Both the position numbers and the translations under genes were made by a program. Positions 8,195-16,654 of a stretch of DNA of 64,000 bases are shown here, in pieces. The notes below the pieces were generated by a model. The model had not been told where the DNA came from. It saw only the letters and a program-made list of their open reading frames with translations, and searched no databases. The DNA comes from UBA2136 sp047635695 (GTDB taxonomy: Bacteria > Pseudomonadota > Alphaproteobacteria > UBA2136). The stretch covers positions 1 through 64,000 of the forward strand of contig JBLILN010000001.1 of the NCBI GenBank assembly GCA_047635695.1. The letters are read 5' to 3'. How positions within the stretch are numbered: position 1 is the stretch's first letter; every line of letters begins with the position of its first letter.

Positions 8195-8791
8195 ATGGAT
8201 TTACAAATTACAGGTTTACACATGGAAGTTGGTGATTCACTTAAGGATCACTGTCAATCAGCCTTAGGCGGTATTGCGGATTATTTCCCAGAAATCGTGG
8301 ATGCTAATATCCAGTTTAGCTCTAAAGGTCATTTACATCAGGTGGACGTTAAGCTACATGCTAGCCAAATTCACTTACGTGCAGAAGCAGAAGCTGAGGA
8401 CTGCTATCAAGCGATGGACGGTGCTGTACATAAGCTTGTGCGTCGTCTTAAAAAATATAAAGGCCGTATTCAAAAGCATCGTAAACGTCGCGATAGTGAG
8501 AAGTTTGCAGGCGCTGAACGTATCGTGGCTATTCACAACCAAATTCATGAAGAGCACTTAAATGATGCGCCTGAATCTGGTTCTTATGCACCGAATGTTG
8601 TTAAAAAATCTATGAAAGACCTTCAGCTATTAACTGTTGATGAGGCTGTTATGCAAATGGATTTGATGCATACATCAATTTTCCTATTCCATAATATCGA
8701 CTCAGCAGCACTTAATGTAGTTTACCGTGAAGATGATGGTACTGTTGGTTGGGTTGAAACAGATAAGTTAGAGCGTACGGCTCAGGCTTAG
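8195..8791 (+). CDS. hpf: Ribosome hibernation promoting factor, long form
   Basis: Long HPF binds the 30S decoding region and dimerises 70S ribosomes into inactive 100S particles in stationary phase. The 198-aa protein has an N-terminal ribosome-binding domain (about 1-100, with basic GAVHKLVRRLKKYKGRIQKH). A linker leads to a C-terminal dimerisation domain (about 135-195: LQLLTVDEAVMQMDLMH, IFLFHNIDS, LNVVYREDDGTVGWVE). It follows rpoN with a 42-nt gap, and a strong terminator ends the unit. The usual third gene, ptsN, is absent here. Confidence 0.95.
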   Translation: MDLQITGLHMEVGDSLKDHCQSALGGIADYFPEIVDANIQFSSKGHLHQVDVKLHASQIHLRAEAEAEDCYQAMDGAVHKLVRRLKKYKGRIQKHRKRRDSEKFAGAERIVAIHNQIHEEHLNDAPESGSYAPNVVKKSMKDLQLLTVDEAVMQMDLMHTSIFLFHNIDSAALNVVYREDDGTVGWVETDKLERTAQA

Positions 8792-8810
8792 ATTATCTAA
8801 GTGATATAAA

Positions 8811-8845
8811 AGAAACCTGCTTTGTTAGTATAAGCAGGTTTCTTT
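8811..8845 (+). terminator. Rho-independent terminator after hpf
   Basis: A 12-bp perfect stem, AGAAACCTGCTT with AAGCAGGTTTCT, has a 9-nt loop and a short T stretch. Confidence 0.85.
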
Positions 8846-8932
8846 ACATTCAAGGTGTCATTTATTTAGTTGGAATTGGCTTGTGTGGCGCATCATAAAT
8901 ATGTGTAATAAATAAAAAGAAGAAGTGGAATT

Positions 8933-9979
8933 ATGGCCGAATATATCTTTAGTCCTCAACAAAAACGTATAATGGAACCCTTTATGAAATACCTAGATCC
9001 TGCACGAACAGGTGGTATGAAGGAGATTGTCATCAATAAGCCAGGTGAGGTTGGCTATGAGGATTATCAAGGCGAGTGGCATTTTGAAAAAGCACCAGAG
9101 TTGACAGAAGAAATGATGATGGATATCATTAAAATGCTGGCTGAATATCGCGGGCTCGAATTTTCACTCAAAAACCCTATTTTATCCTTTATGTTACCTG
9201 GTGGGCACCGTGCACAAATTGTCGCAGGTCTACAAAATGCGGCTAAATTTTCTATGGCTGTACGTATTCACCATAAAGAAAAAGAATTTACAATTGATGA
9301 CTATATAATGTCTGACACCGACAAGCATGCTGTTATTTCAGCTATTAAAAGTAAGAAAACATTATTAATAAGTGGTGGTACAGGTTCTGGTAAGACAACA
9401 TTTATGAACGCTGTCTTGCGTTATATTGGTGAAGATGAACGCCTTGTAACGATTGAGGACGTGCTGGAACTGAAGGTTCCACAGCCTAATACATGCTCAT
9501 TTACCTTTGGTGGAATGAGTAAGGATTCTGATGGGCCGAGCGTCACAGATATCTTAAATGCTTGTTTGCGTATGCGCCCTGACCGTATATTACTGGGTGA
9601 GGTGCGCCAAGAAAATGCCTTCACTTTTTGCTCGGCAATTAACACTGGTCACGCTGGTTCAATGGCAACCATTCATGCCAATGATCCGAAGTCTGCGATC
9701 GATGCGGTGATTAACCGTGTGATGTTAAACGGTGACGTTAATGAAGCTGCAATGAATGTTTTGAAGCGTCAGCTTGAAACCGATATATATGCTGTTGTAC
9801 AACTTGACCGTGTGCAGGGCGGGGTGGAAGGTTACTTCCAAGTTCTTGATCCTGATCGCGCTGATCGTGAGAAGAAAGAGGCTATTTTACGTCAACAACA
9901 AAACCTTAAAGCGGCTGCTGATAATGAAGCTGCTGAGATGGAGAAAGAAGCGCGTATGAAGGAGCATCAGACGGTCTAA
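8933..9979 (+). CDS. VirB11/TrbB-type secretion ATPase (isolated)
   Basis: This is a hexameric traffic ATPase of the VirB11/TrbB/CpaF family, which powers type IV secretion, conjugation or pilus machines. In the 348-aa protein I see an N-terminal domain (about 1-125), Walker A GGTGSGKTT (148-156), an Asp box (TIEDVLEL), Walker B (RPDRILLGEVR) and a His box (GHAGSMATIHAND). A charged, possibly coiled tail ends it (about 310-348). All catalytic motifs look intact. No other secretion or conjugation gene is nearby. It has its own terminator and is flanked by hpf and a gene-poor gap, so it is either a remnant kept alone or works with components encoded elsewhere. Confidence 0.9.
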   Translation: MAEYIFSPQQKRIMEPFMKYLDPARTGGMKEIVINKPGEVGYEDYQGEWHFEKAPELTEEMMMDIIKMLAEYRGLEFSLKNPILSFMLPGGHRAQIVAGLQNAAKFSMAVRIHHKEKEFTIDDYIMSDTDKHAVISAIKSKKTLLISGGTGSGKTTFMNAVLRYIGEDERLVTIEDVLELKVPQPNTCSFTFGGMSKDSDGPSVTDILNACLRMRPDRILLGEVRQENAFTFCSAINTGHAGSMATIHANDPKSAIDAVINRVMLNGDVNEAAMNVLKRQLETDIYAVVQLDRVQGGVEGYFQVLDPDRADREKKEAILRQQQNLKAAADNEAAEMEKEARMKEHQTV

Positions 9980-10005
9980 TTTGAATAAATATTGTGATTG
10001 AATCT

Positions 10006-10038
10006 AAGGTGTTTCTGTAACAGTAACACCTTTTTTTG
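10006..10038 (+). terminator. Rho-independent terminator after the VirB11-like gene
   Basis: AAGGTGTT pairs with AACACCTT, extended by an inner CTG/CAG pair across one mismatch, and is followed by seven T residues. Confidence 0.85.
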
Positions 10039-10335
10039 TAATCATTTTGAAGGTCTTTTATTAGGCCAATCTCTTGTTTATTACATGTTATTGTAAGTGC
10101 TTATTAACATGCTTTTTTTGTGATATTTATAAGGTGTTTTATCTAGTCTATTTCTATTTGTATAATGTAAGGGTGAAGGCTTGTTTACGTCTACTTTGTA
10201 AATAACTACTTATGTTAGTATATATTTATTATTACTTTGTTAAAGTAGTTGTCAATGTCTTGAAGGCCAATGTTTTACTTGTTTTATAACTCGAAGTAGT
10301 TAAGGTAGAGGTGGTTTTTTAAAAGTTTATCTTCA
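10039..10335. other. Gene-free AT-rich stretch
   Basis: About 300 bases of AT-rich sequence with many short T-runs. I find no open frame of useful length, no RNA-like fold and no clear repeat. Confidence 0.6.
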
Positions 10336-10368
10336 AAAAAAAGCTCCGCAAGGGAGGTTTTGTTTTTT
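10336..10368 (-). terminator. Likely terminator for the minus-strand membrane gene
   Basis: On the minus strand CTCC and GGAG flank a short loop, extended by A/T pairs, and are followed by eight T residues. The hairpin is short and imperfect but lies correctly just past the stop at 10382. Confidence 0.45.
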
Positions 10369-10381
10369 TCGCTATATAGCT

Positions 10382-10824
10382 TTATGAAGTGTTACTGCTT
10401 ATAAATTTGTCCTTTGAGTTTTCTACCAGGCTCGTTAATTGTGATATGTGGGTGGCTAATTTACAGTCAGCTTGACGAACTTTTCGTCCATGTAACGACG
10501 TCAACTCTTTTCGCGTGGTAATTAACTTTTGCTCCCTATGCTTCTCAACAAAATGTATGGTGTAAAAAAGGTGGCTTGCAGCGGCTGCCCATCCAGCGAA
10601 TATTGTAAATATATTAAACACTTCTTCGTTACCTGTTGAGCCAAGTTTAATGGGTATGCAGGCAAAAATTAATACGATACAAATGTTTGTAATAAATTCA
10701 ACGGGTGACGGAATAATGCGTCGCTTGTTGTCAAGCCTTAGGGTGGCTAATACAACTCCTACAATAGTAATTGCACCAACAATAATGAGTGTTACAAACT
10801 TCCAGCTTTCAATTGAAACTCCAT
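10382..10824 (-). pseudogene. Membrane protein gene with one-base frameshift near its start
   Basis: The long minus-strand frame ends at 10382 and is open upstream past 10824, but contains no ATG, GTG or TTG above the GTG at 10621. A perfect start (AAGGAG, 7 nt, ATG at 10824) lies in another frame and stops after 10 codons. Adding one T to the TTT at about 10816-10818 would join them, giving MEFSIESWKFVTLIIVGAIT and about 147 aa. The joined protein has three membrane segments (FVTLIIVGAITIVGVVLATL; TNICIVLIFACIPIKL; NIFTIFAGWAAAASHLFYTI) and a basic cytoplasmic tail. I know no family. It is either a recent pseudogene, a sequence error or a recoded gene. A run of seven C lies just upstream of its RBS. 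Confidence 0.6.
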
Positions 10825-11130
10825 AAAAGGACTCCTTGGGGGGGTTAAGTAAAAAAAGGTAAAAAGATATTTAGTTGATATGTATATAGTGATTCACTTG
10901 GTAAATTTCAAGTGCTGCACAACTGTTTTTTTACATGAATGGATTGGGAGTTGAATACGAATATAAAAAGAATGGCTCGTGAAACAATATTAGATTTACC
11001 TCTACCTGTAAAATCACATAACTTTATACACTGAAATAAATTTAATATATTCGACATTGATTTTTCTTTGCGCTAAGCTTTTTTAAAGTGCGTTTTTGAA
11101 TGCTCTCAATTTTAACAAGAAATCAGGAAT
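10825..11130. other. Intergenic region upstream of ahcY
   Basis: About 300 AT-rich bases hold the divergent promoters of the frameshifted membrane gene and ahcY. A 6-bp hairpin (CACTTG/CAAGTG near 10895-10914) is visible. I looked for SAM- or SAH-riboswitch core motifs, which occur upstream of ahcY in some proteobacteria, and did not find a convincing match. Confidence 0.4.
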
Positions 11131-12453
11131 ATGAATATGTCTGTAACGGCGATGAAATTTGATACAACGGGTGACTTTAAAGTAAAGGATATGTCTCTGG
11201 CAGCATGGGGACGAAAAGAAATTGAAATTGCCGAGCATGAAATGCCTGGTCTAATGTCACTACGTGAAGAATATGGCGCTGCGCAAACTTTAAAAGGTGC
11301 ACGTATTGCAGGTTGCTTACACATGACAATTCAAACAGCCGTTCTGATAGAAACACTCACAGCACTCGGTGCTGAAGTACGTTGGTCATCATGCAACATC
11401 TTTTCAACACAAGACCAAGCGGCAGCGGCAATTGCCACAACAGGTGTTCCTGTTTTTGCTTGGAAGGGTGAAACAGAAGATGAAGCAATGGAATGTATCC
11501 GTGCGACCATCGAAGGCCCTAACGGCTGGCGCCCAAATATGATATTAGATGACGGCGGTGATCTGACAACGATGATGCATGAAGACTATCCTGAGCTTAT
11601 GGCAGATATTAAAGGGCTGAGCGAGGAGACAACAACAGGCGTTCATTATTTAAACCAACGTCAAAAGGCTGGCAAACTTCTCTGCCCTGCGATTAATGTA
11701 AACGACTCAGTAACAAAATCAAAATTTGATAACTATTACGGCTGTCGTGAATCTTTACTTGATGGTATTAAGCGCGCAACGGATGTGATGATTGCAGGCA
11801 AGGTTGCCGTTGTTGCAGGGTTTGGAGATGTTGGTAAAGGCTGTGCGCAGGCTCTTAAGGGGCAAGGTGCGCGTGTTATTGTGACAGAAATTGACCCGAT
11901 CAATGCTTTGCAAGCCGCAATGGAGGGGTATGAGGTCAAGAAAATGGCGGACGCCTGTAAGGAAGGTAATATTTTTGTTACAACAACGGGTAATGTTGGT
12001 GTTATTACGGCGGACCATATGATGGAAATGCCAAATGAAGCTATTGTTTGTAACATTGGTCATTTTGATACGGAAATTCAGGTCGAAAAGTTACGTAACT
12101 TTACATGGGACAATATTAAACCTCAGGTAGATAAAGTTAAACTGAACAACGGCAAATCTATTATTCTTCTCGCTGAAGGTCGTTTAGTGAATCTTGGTTG
12201 TGCAACAGGCCACCCAAGTTTTGTTATGAGCAATTCATTTACAAACCAAGTTATCGCGCAGATGGAGCTATGGGAAAACTTTAGCAATTATGAAAACAAG
12301 GTTTACATGTTGCCAAAAATTTTGGATGAAAAAGTCGCGCGTTTACACTTGAAAAAAGTCGGTGTGGAATTAGATGTCTTAACGGCCGAGCAGTCTAACT
12401 ACTTAAATATCCCTGTAGAAGGTCCTTATAAGCCAGAGCATTACCGCTATTAA
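11131..12453 (+). CDS. ahcY: Adenosylhomocysteinase
   Basis: The enzyme hydrolyses S-adenosylhomocysteine to adenosine and homocysteine, removing the product inhibitor of methyltransferases in the activated methyl cycle. The 440-aa protein has the substrate domain (CLHMTIQTAVLIETL, WSSCNIFSTQDQAAAA), the NAD-binding Rossmann motif (VVAGFGDVGKGCAQAL) and the conserved C-terminal KPEHYRY. The length is on the short side but within the range for forms without the about-40-residue insertion. It is a single-gene unit with a strong UUCG-loop terminator. Confidence 0.97.
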   Translation: MNMSVTAMKFDTTGDFKVKDMSLAAWGRKEIEIAEHEMPGLMSLREEYGAAQTLKGARIAGCLHMTIQTAVLIETLTALGAEVRWSSCNIFSTQDQAAAAIATTGVPVFAWKGETEDEAMECIRATIEGPNGWRPNMILDDGGDLTTMMHEDYPELMADIKGLSEETTTGVHYLNQRQKAGKLLCPAINVNDSVTKSKFDNYYGCRESLLDGIKRATDVMIAGKVAVVAGFGDVGKGCAQALKGQGARVIVTEIDPINALQAAMEGYEVKKMADACKEGNIFVTTTGNVGVITADHMMEMPNEAIVCNIGHFDTEIQVEKLRNFTWDNIKPQVDKVKLNNGKSIILLAEGRLVNLGCATGHPSFVMSNSFTNQVIAQMELWENFSNYENKVYMLPKILDEKVARLHLKKVGVELDVLTAEQSNYLNIPVEGPYKPEHYRY

Positions 12454-12471
12454 ACTTTAGCGGTTGGGAAG

Positions 12472-12498
12472 CAGGCGCTTTCGAGCGTCTGTTTTCAT
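12472..12498 (+). terminator. Terminator with UUCG tetraloop after ahcY
   Basis: CAGGCGCT and AGCGTCTG (one G-T pair) close a TTCG loop and are followed by a T-run. Confidence 0.88.
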
Positions 12499-12584
12499 TT
12501 CTACAGTTATCACTTACGTTAGGTGTAAGTTTTCTTGTTGATATCAGCTATTCTAATGATGCCTCTATTTTGAAATTTAGGCAA

Positions 12585-12616
12585 AAAAAAGCACCTTCTT
12601 GAGTGGGTGCTTTTTT
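12585..12616. terminator. Bidirectional terminator
   Basis: AAAAAAGCACC pairs with GGTGCTTTTTT. It serves the minus-strand gene at 12633 and could back up the ahcY terminator. Confidence 0.8.
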
Positions 12617-12632
12617 GGGGTCGATGGGCATG

Positions 12633-12995
12633 TTAATTGCCTTTTAATTGAATGAGAAGAAGTTTAGATTTTTTGCGTATAGAAATCTTTTCCTTTTCAC
12701 CTGTACTACTGTCTATTTGGTTAAGGATTTTTGCTGCTTCTTCAATGCGACTGTAGTAGGCTTTTCTAATAAGGTTGCTATGCTTTAAACAGCCTACAAT
12801 AGCAACAGCACAAGTTAAAATTAAAGCGGTTTCATTATTATTAAAAAAATAAAAAACAAAACAGGCAACAGCAGATGCTGACAATACGCAAATATAACGT
12901 TGAATGTTTTCAGCTTTTGTAAACTCTAGTCCATATGTTTTTGGAAAGCAGTAAACGCAAAGCAGGCAGGTTGTAAATGAAATTAAATTTTCCAT
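12633..12995 (-). CDS. Small membrane protein, 120 aa, unknown
   Basis: The start at 12995 is supported by GGAGG eight bases upstream. The 120-aa protein has an N-terminal hydrophobic stretch (about 5-17) and two membrane segments (about 34-51 and 57-68), followed by a basic, charged C-terminal half that is probably cytoplasmic and helical. I do not recognise a family. Its layout (short membrane part plus charged tail) resembles the frameshifted membrane gene at 10382-10824 on the other side of ahcY, but I see no clear sequence match between them. Confidence 0.65.
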   Translation of the reverse strand: MENLISFTTCLLCVYCFPKTYGLEFTKAENIQRYICVLSASAVACFVFYFFNNNETALILTCAVAIVGCLKHSNLIRKAYYSRIEEAAKILNQIDSSTGEKEKISIRKKSKLLLIQLKGN

Positions 12996-13172
12996 GGGTT
13001 TTTCCTCCGAATAGGCCGAGGGGTGACGTTGAATTTTACTTCGTTATAATACCAATATATTTCGGTGTTAAAAACGAAATGGTTATAAAATAAAAGTTTA
13101 TGTTACGATCTTGTGGTTATATTTTAGGGGGTTGCGTTATAAATTTCAAGTACCCTTAATATATTTTTTATA

Positions 13173-13198
13173 AAAAAACACCCGCTAAGGTGTTTTTT
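13173..13198. terminator. Terminator hairpin
   Basis: AAAAAACACC and GGTGTTTTTT form a 10-bp stem around a short loop, with T-runs on either strand. It lies just past the 3' end of the minus-strand broken gene at 13215. Confidence 0.75.
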
Positions 13199-13214
13199 CG
13201 CCTGCTGATTTTAC

Positions 13215-13447
13215 CTATAGCAGTTTTTGATATTGAATGTTTCTGGCTTCAGCCCACTCTAGGCGCCTTATCAGTTCATCGGTTGCCTCTGCCACGTCAA
13301 TGCGTGCAATATGCGGGTGAGGTAACGGTGATGTCCATTCATCAGGTAGTTTTAAATATTTAGATTCTGATGGATCTGCGCCAAGTAGACCGCTTTGCCA
13401 AATGTTTCAATGTCGGTGGAAATAAATAGTTTAGTATATATGGACAT
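13215..13447 (-). pseudogene. Broken small gene, one-base frameshift
   Basis: On the minus strand GAGGA, 8 nt and ATG (13447) start MSIYTKLFISTDIET, then the frame runs to an early stop. A second frame continues without a break as WQSGLLGADPSE to a TAG at 13215 (ending NIQYQKLL). Adding one A within the GAAACATTTGG segment would join them as ...DIETIWQSGLL..., about 78 aa. The second part is charged and looks like real coding sequence (PHPHIARIDVAEATDELI). I do not recognise the family. It is either a pseudogene or a sequence error. The 554-base gap between 12996 and 13549 otherwise holds only a promoter region and the hairpin at 13173. Confidence 0.55.
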
Positions 13448-13549
13448 GTGTGTATCCTCTTTATAATAGGTAGAAAACGTGAAGGTGTGTCTATTTTTTC
13501 AGTTCATTTTTAACTGTAAATGTTTAAATTGTAAAGGTGTTTTTATTTT

Positions 13550-14113
13550 ATGGATAACCGCTGTGCTTGGGTAAGCGAAGATAAAATTTATATCGATTAT
13601 CATGATCAGGAATGGGGGCTTCCCGTGCATGATGACAATAAATTATTTGAATGTTTAATTCTTGAAGGGGCACAAGCGGGTCTTTCATGGTTAACGGTTC
13701 TTAAAAAATGTGCGCATTACCACAAAGTTTTTGACGGTTTTGATGTGCAAAGAGTTTCGAAATATGATGAGCGGAAAATTGAAACCTTACTCCAAGATGC
13801 AGGTATTATACGTAATCGTTTAAAGGTAAGTAGTGCTGTGCGTAATGCCAAGGTGTTTATTGAAATACAGTGCGAGTTTGGATCCTTTGATAAGTATATA
13901 TGGTGCTTTGTAAACGGTGCACCCATTCATAACCATTTTAATACTGCGTCAGAAATACCAAGCAAAACAGAATTAAGTGATATGATCAGCAAGGATCTTA
14001 AAAAACGTGGCATGAATTTTGTTGGCAGCACTATCATATATGCCTTTATGCAAGCTATTGGTATGGTGAATGATCATACGGCAGATTGTTTTTTATATAC
14101 CGAAAAATTGTAA
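13550..14113 (+). CDS. tag: DNA-3-methyladenine glycosylase I
   Basis: Tag removes 3-methyladenine from alkylated DNA to start base excision repair. The 187-aa protein has the family hallmarks: N-terminal CAWVSEDKIYIDYHDQEWG with the zinc-ligand Cys, the LFECLILEGAQAGLSW segment with the conserved catalytic Glu, and the C-terminal FVGSTIIYAFMQAIGMVNDH with the second zinc-ligand region. Its last 21 bases overlap the 3' end of the convergent AEC transporter gene. It has no adaptive-response regulator nearby. Confidence 0.93.
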   Translation: MDNRCAWVSEDKIYIDYHDQEWGLPVHDDNKLFECLILEGAQAGLSWLTVLKKCAHYHKVFDGFDVQRVSKYDERKIETLLQDAGIIRNRLKVSSAVRNAKVFIEIQCEFGSFDKYIWCFVNGAPIHNHFNTASEIPSKTELSDMISKDLKKRGMNFVGSTIIYAFMQAIGMVNDHTADCFLYTEKL

Positions 14114-15010
14114 GGCGAAGGGTATATAAACCAATGCTAAAATTGTTGTAATAAGCACAGCAACAGAAGCCTTGCCTGGGTGCATATTAAATTGAGTTGC
14201 AAATGCAATGTTGTTTGCGGCCATCGGCATCATAGAAAAGAGCATGAGCGGTTTGTAAAACTCACTGCCTAATAACCCTAGGTGGCTGTCAATGAATATA
14301 ATGCCTGTTGCTAACGCAGGCCACATAACAAAACGCATAATGCACATGGTCAGGCTAAAACCAATATCAATGCGGAATTTGTCAAGGCTTGCAACGCCGA
14401 GTCCAATAATCATCATACCTAATACAGTATAAGCACCTTTGAATAGGTCGAATAACTTTTCGCCTGCGCTTGGTATATCAAGGCCAAGGTAACTAAAGGC
14501 TAACCCACCAGTAATGGCGTAAATAGCAGGGAATTTAAATACGGCAAAAAAGCTTTCCAAGGGGGACTTGTGCCCTCGCGATGCGTAATAAATACCAAGG
14601 GTGTTTTCAAACATCTGAAAACCAAAGCCTATAACAATATAGGCGGCCACTTGCTCTGGGTTAAAAAGCGAAAACGCAATGGGTAAGCCAAAATAACCCC
14701 AATTGTTTGTACCTGTGGCAAGGGCGCTAAGGTACGGCGTTTTTTCGCCAAGGTAACACTTCGTCACGCGTAAAATAAGCGGTGCAAGTATGGCGGCCAC
14801 CATAAAAGTGACGGCTGGCGCTATCAAGGCGCTTGATGTAAAATTAACTTGTGCGAGAGACAAAAAGAATACAACGGGTGATAACATGTAAATAGTGAGC
14901 GTGGTGATGGATTTCGCGTCAATTTTAAGCCCTTTTCCTGCAATAAACCCAAGGATAGAAATGGCATATAAAGGTAAAATCTCTGAAGCTAAATTTAAAA
15001 ACGAATCCAT
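14093..15010 (-). CDS. AEC family transporter
   Basis: This is an inner-membrane permease of the auxin efflux carrier (AEC) family, which moves organic acids such as malate or malonate in bacteria. The 305-aa protein shows about ten hydrophobic helices. It has the family pattern of five plus five helices with a central break, and typical segments such as LATGTNNWGYFGLPIAFSLF and MMPMAANNIAFATQF. The substrate cannot be read from the sequence. The gene overlaps tag tail to tail and is divergent from the secreted protein at 15141. Confidence 0.85.
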   Translation of the reverse strand: MDSFLNLASEILPLYAISILGFIAGKGLKIDAKSITTLTIYMLSPVVFFLSLAQVNFTSSALIAPAVTFMVAAILAPLILRVTKCYLGEKTPYLSALATGTNNWGYFGLPIAFSLFNPEQVAAYIVIGFGFQMFENTLGIYYASRGHKSPLESFFAVFKFPAIYAITGGLAFSYLGLDIPSAGEKLFDLFKGAYTVLGMMIIGLGVASLDKFRIDIGFSLTMCIMRFVMWPALATGIIFIDSHLGLLGSEFYKPLMLFSMMPMAANNIAFATQFNMHPGKASVAVLITTILALVYIPFALQFFGI

Positions 15011-15140
15011 TATATAACCTTATATTTTTCTTTCGATTATACGTAAATGTGGGCTTTACGCAACAAGGGAATGGGAGGTTATTCACCTTATTGCATGAAT
15101 TTATTAGCCATGCCGCTTATGTTGTTGCTAAACTGTACAA

Positions 15141-15986
15141 ATGATACAAATTTTAAGATTAATTGCCATTTTTTGTGTGCTTATTGTCATCGCGGGTTAT
15201 GCCTTTGGTGCGCCTTCTTATATGAAGGGTGAAAGTAATGCCAGTGTTAAAATTGACAAAACAGCCTATGGTATGACAACCTTTTATTGTAATGCAAAGC
15301 TTTATCATGCTGACATTCAACTGCCTAAATTTCAAGGTTGTCAAAGTGAGGATATTTCCTTCGGCCCTGGTGGTTTAGACGCTAAGTTACTTACCGTTTA
15401 TTATGACTGGCAAGACCTGCCTAATAAACCAAAGCGTGCGAAGATGATGACTTTTATCGAAAAACCAGACGGCGAGCTTTATCGTTTGAAGGATACGTCA
15501 TTTTTAACCGATCCTAAATTACAACAGTTTTTTGAAAGTGCTTACGGCCGCGGACGCGGTGTTTATGGTGAATCTAACTTAAAATTATCCGATTTTTCAG
15601 TACGAAATATTCAAAGCTACGGCAACACTTTTTGTGTAAATCATTATATGAAATATCCTTTTAGCGGTACTGTTGGTTGGTGCCAGTTTGACCGTATTGT
15701 TGGTGGCGAAATTACATATCTTAAAGGTGCGCTTACTTTTAGCCGCGCGGCATTACTGGCGCAAGACTATGTAAATGAAAACAATCTCAAACTTCGTGCA
15801 GGAAAATTGTTTCATCAAGAAACAAAAGTTGTGTTAAAAACCGATAAGAAGGGTTGGAAATACTGGGGGTTTGCAGTACCAGCAGAGCATATAGCGAAAC
15901 TTGATTCTTACGGTTTCCGTGTCTACTTTAATGGAACGGTTTTGGCGAATGAGTATAAAGGGCTGCCAACACTCGAACAGCTGTAA
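15141..15986 (+). CDS. Secreted hypothetical protein, 281 aa
   Basis: I do not recognise this family. Residues 1-23 form a signal peptide or membrane anchor (ILRLIAIFCVLIVIAGYAFG), so the protein is probably periplasmic or anchored. The mature part has Cys at about 50, 66, 156 and 171 that could form disulfides, and a Tyr/Gly-rich middle (YGRGRGVYGE). There is no lipobox or recognisable enzyme motif. ATG 15141 has no clear ribosome binding site. The gene is divergent from the AEC transporter and ends before a bidirectional terminator. Confidence 0.7.
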   Translation: MIQILRLIAIFCVLIVIAGYAFGAPSYMKGESNASVKIDKTAYGMTTFYCNAKLYHADIQLPKFQGCQSEDISFGPGGLDAKLLTVYYDWQDLPNKPKRAKMMTFIEKPDGELYRLKDTSFLTDPKLQQFFESAYGRGRGVYGESNLKLSDFSVRNIQSYGNTFCVNHYMKYPFSGTVGWCQFDRIVGGEITYLKGALTFSRAALLAQDYVNENNLKLRAGKLFHQETKVVLKTDKKGWKYWGFAVPAEHIAKLDSYGFRVYFNGTVLANEYKGLPTLEQL

Positions 15987-16037
15987 TATCACTTATTGTT
16001 ATTCGTATTATGTTTGAATTCATAGCTATGAAAAAGC

Positions 16038-16069
16038 AAAAGCCCTGAGGTTTGATCAGGGCTTTTTTA
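16038..16069. terminator. Bidirectional terminator
   Basis: AAAAGCCCTGA and TCAGGGCTTTT form an 11-bp stem with a 7-nt loop. It lies between convergent genes ending at 15986 and 16086. Confidence 0.88.
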
Positions 16070-16085
16070 TCGATAGGTGTGGCGG

Positions 16086-16538
16086 TTAGTAATTTTGCCA
16101 ATTGGGCGTAGGAAGATTAAAAGCGGTTGAAATAAATTTAGCAAGCAATAAGCATACTTCACGGCCAAAATCGTTTGAAAGTAATGTGCGCGTATGTCTG
16201 TTACGCTGTGCATAAGCATTACTAAATGTATGATAGAGGCTGCCGTATGAATGATCTTCAATATAAATCTCTATACGCATTTTTGCCTTTGTATCATCAA
16301 CGGGCACATATTGAAGAAGATCATCAAAAACCATTTCTTGTAGGTATTTTTTAAAATCACTGTTGTTTGATGTTTTAATACAATTGCAAATATCTACAAA
16401 TTGTTCTTCTGCGTAGCGTGCGATGTCGTGTATTTGGGTAGGGTTTAGGCTATTGGGAGTGGCAGCTGTAACCTGATTATTTTCGTCAATTTTAATAAAT
16501 TGATTTTGTTGGTTATACCAAAGGATTTGATAGGACAT
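16086..16538 (-). CDS. Hypothetical protein, 150 aa
   Basis: I do not recognise this protein. The frame is open 15 codons further up, but GGAG lies 7 nt before the ATG at 16538, so I start there (MSYQILWYNQQNQF). It is hydrophilic, Asn/Gln-rich at the N-terminus, with no signal peptide or membrane segment, and ends in TPNWQNY. It sits between a bidirectional terminator and the ferredoxin reductase gene on the same strand, with a 116-base gap. Confidence 0.65.
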   Translation of the reverse strand: MSYQILWYNQQNQFIKIDENNQVTAATPNSLNPTQIHDIARYAEEQFVDICNCIKTSNNSDFKKYLQEMVFDDLLQYVPVDDTKAKMRIEIYIEDHSYGSLYHTFSNAYAQRNRHTRTLLSNDFGREVCLLLAKFISTAFNLPTPNWQNY

Positions 16539-16654
16539 GTTATGTCTCCAGTAAAAAAAAGGAATGAAAGGTGGGTTGTTCAATTTGTTAAAATGTTGCG
16601 GTGCACTTATTTCAAGGGTCGATAATAAAAAATTGATCGTTTTTTTTTTAGTTA

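Noticed and set aside
8870..8932. Possible sigma-54 promoter upstream of the VirB11-like gene
   Set aside because: GGC and GC elements are present but the -24/-12 spacing and bases do not fit the consensus.
10825..11130. Possible SAM or SAH riboswitch before ahcY
   Set aside because: Only a 6-bp hairpin is visible and no conserved riboswitch core could be matched by eye.
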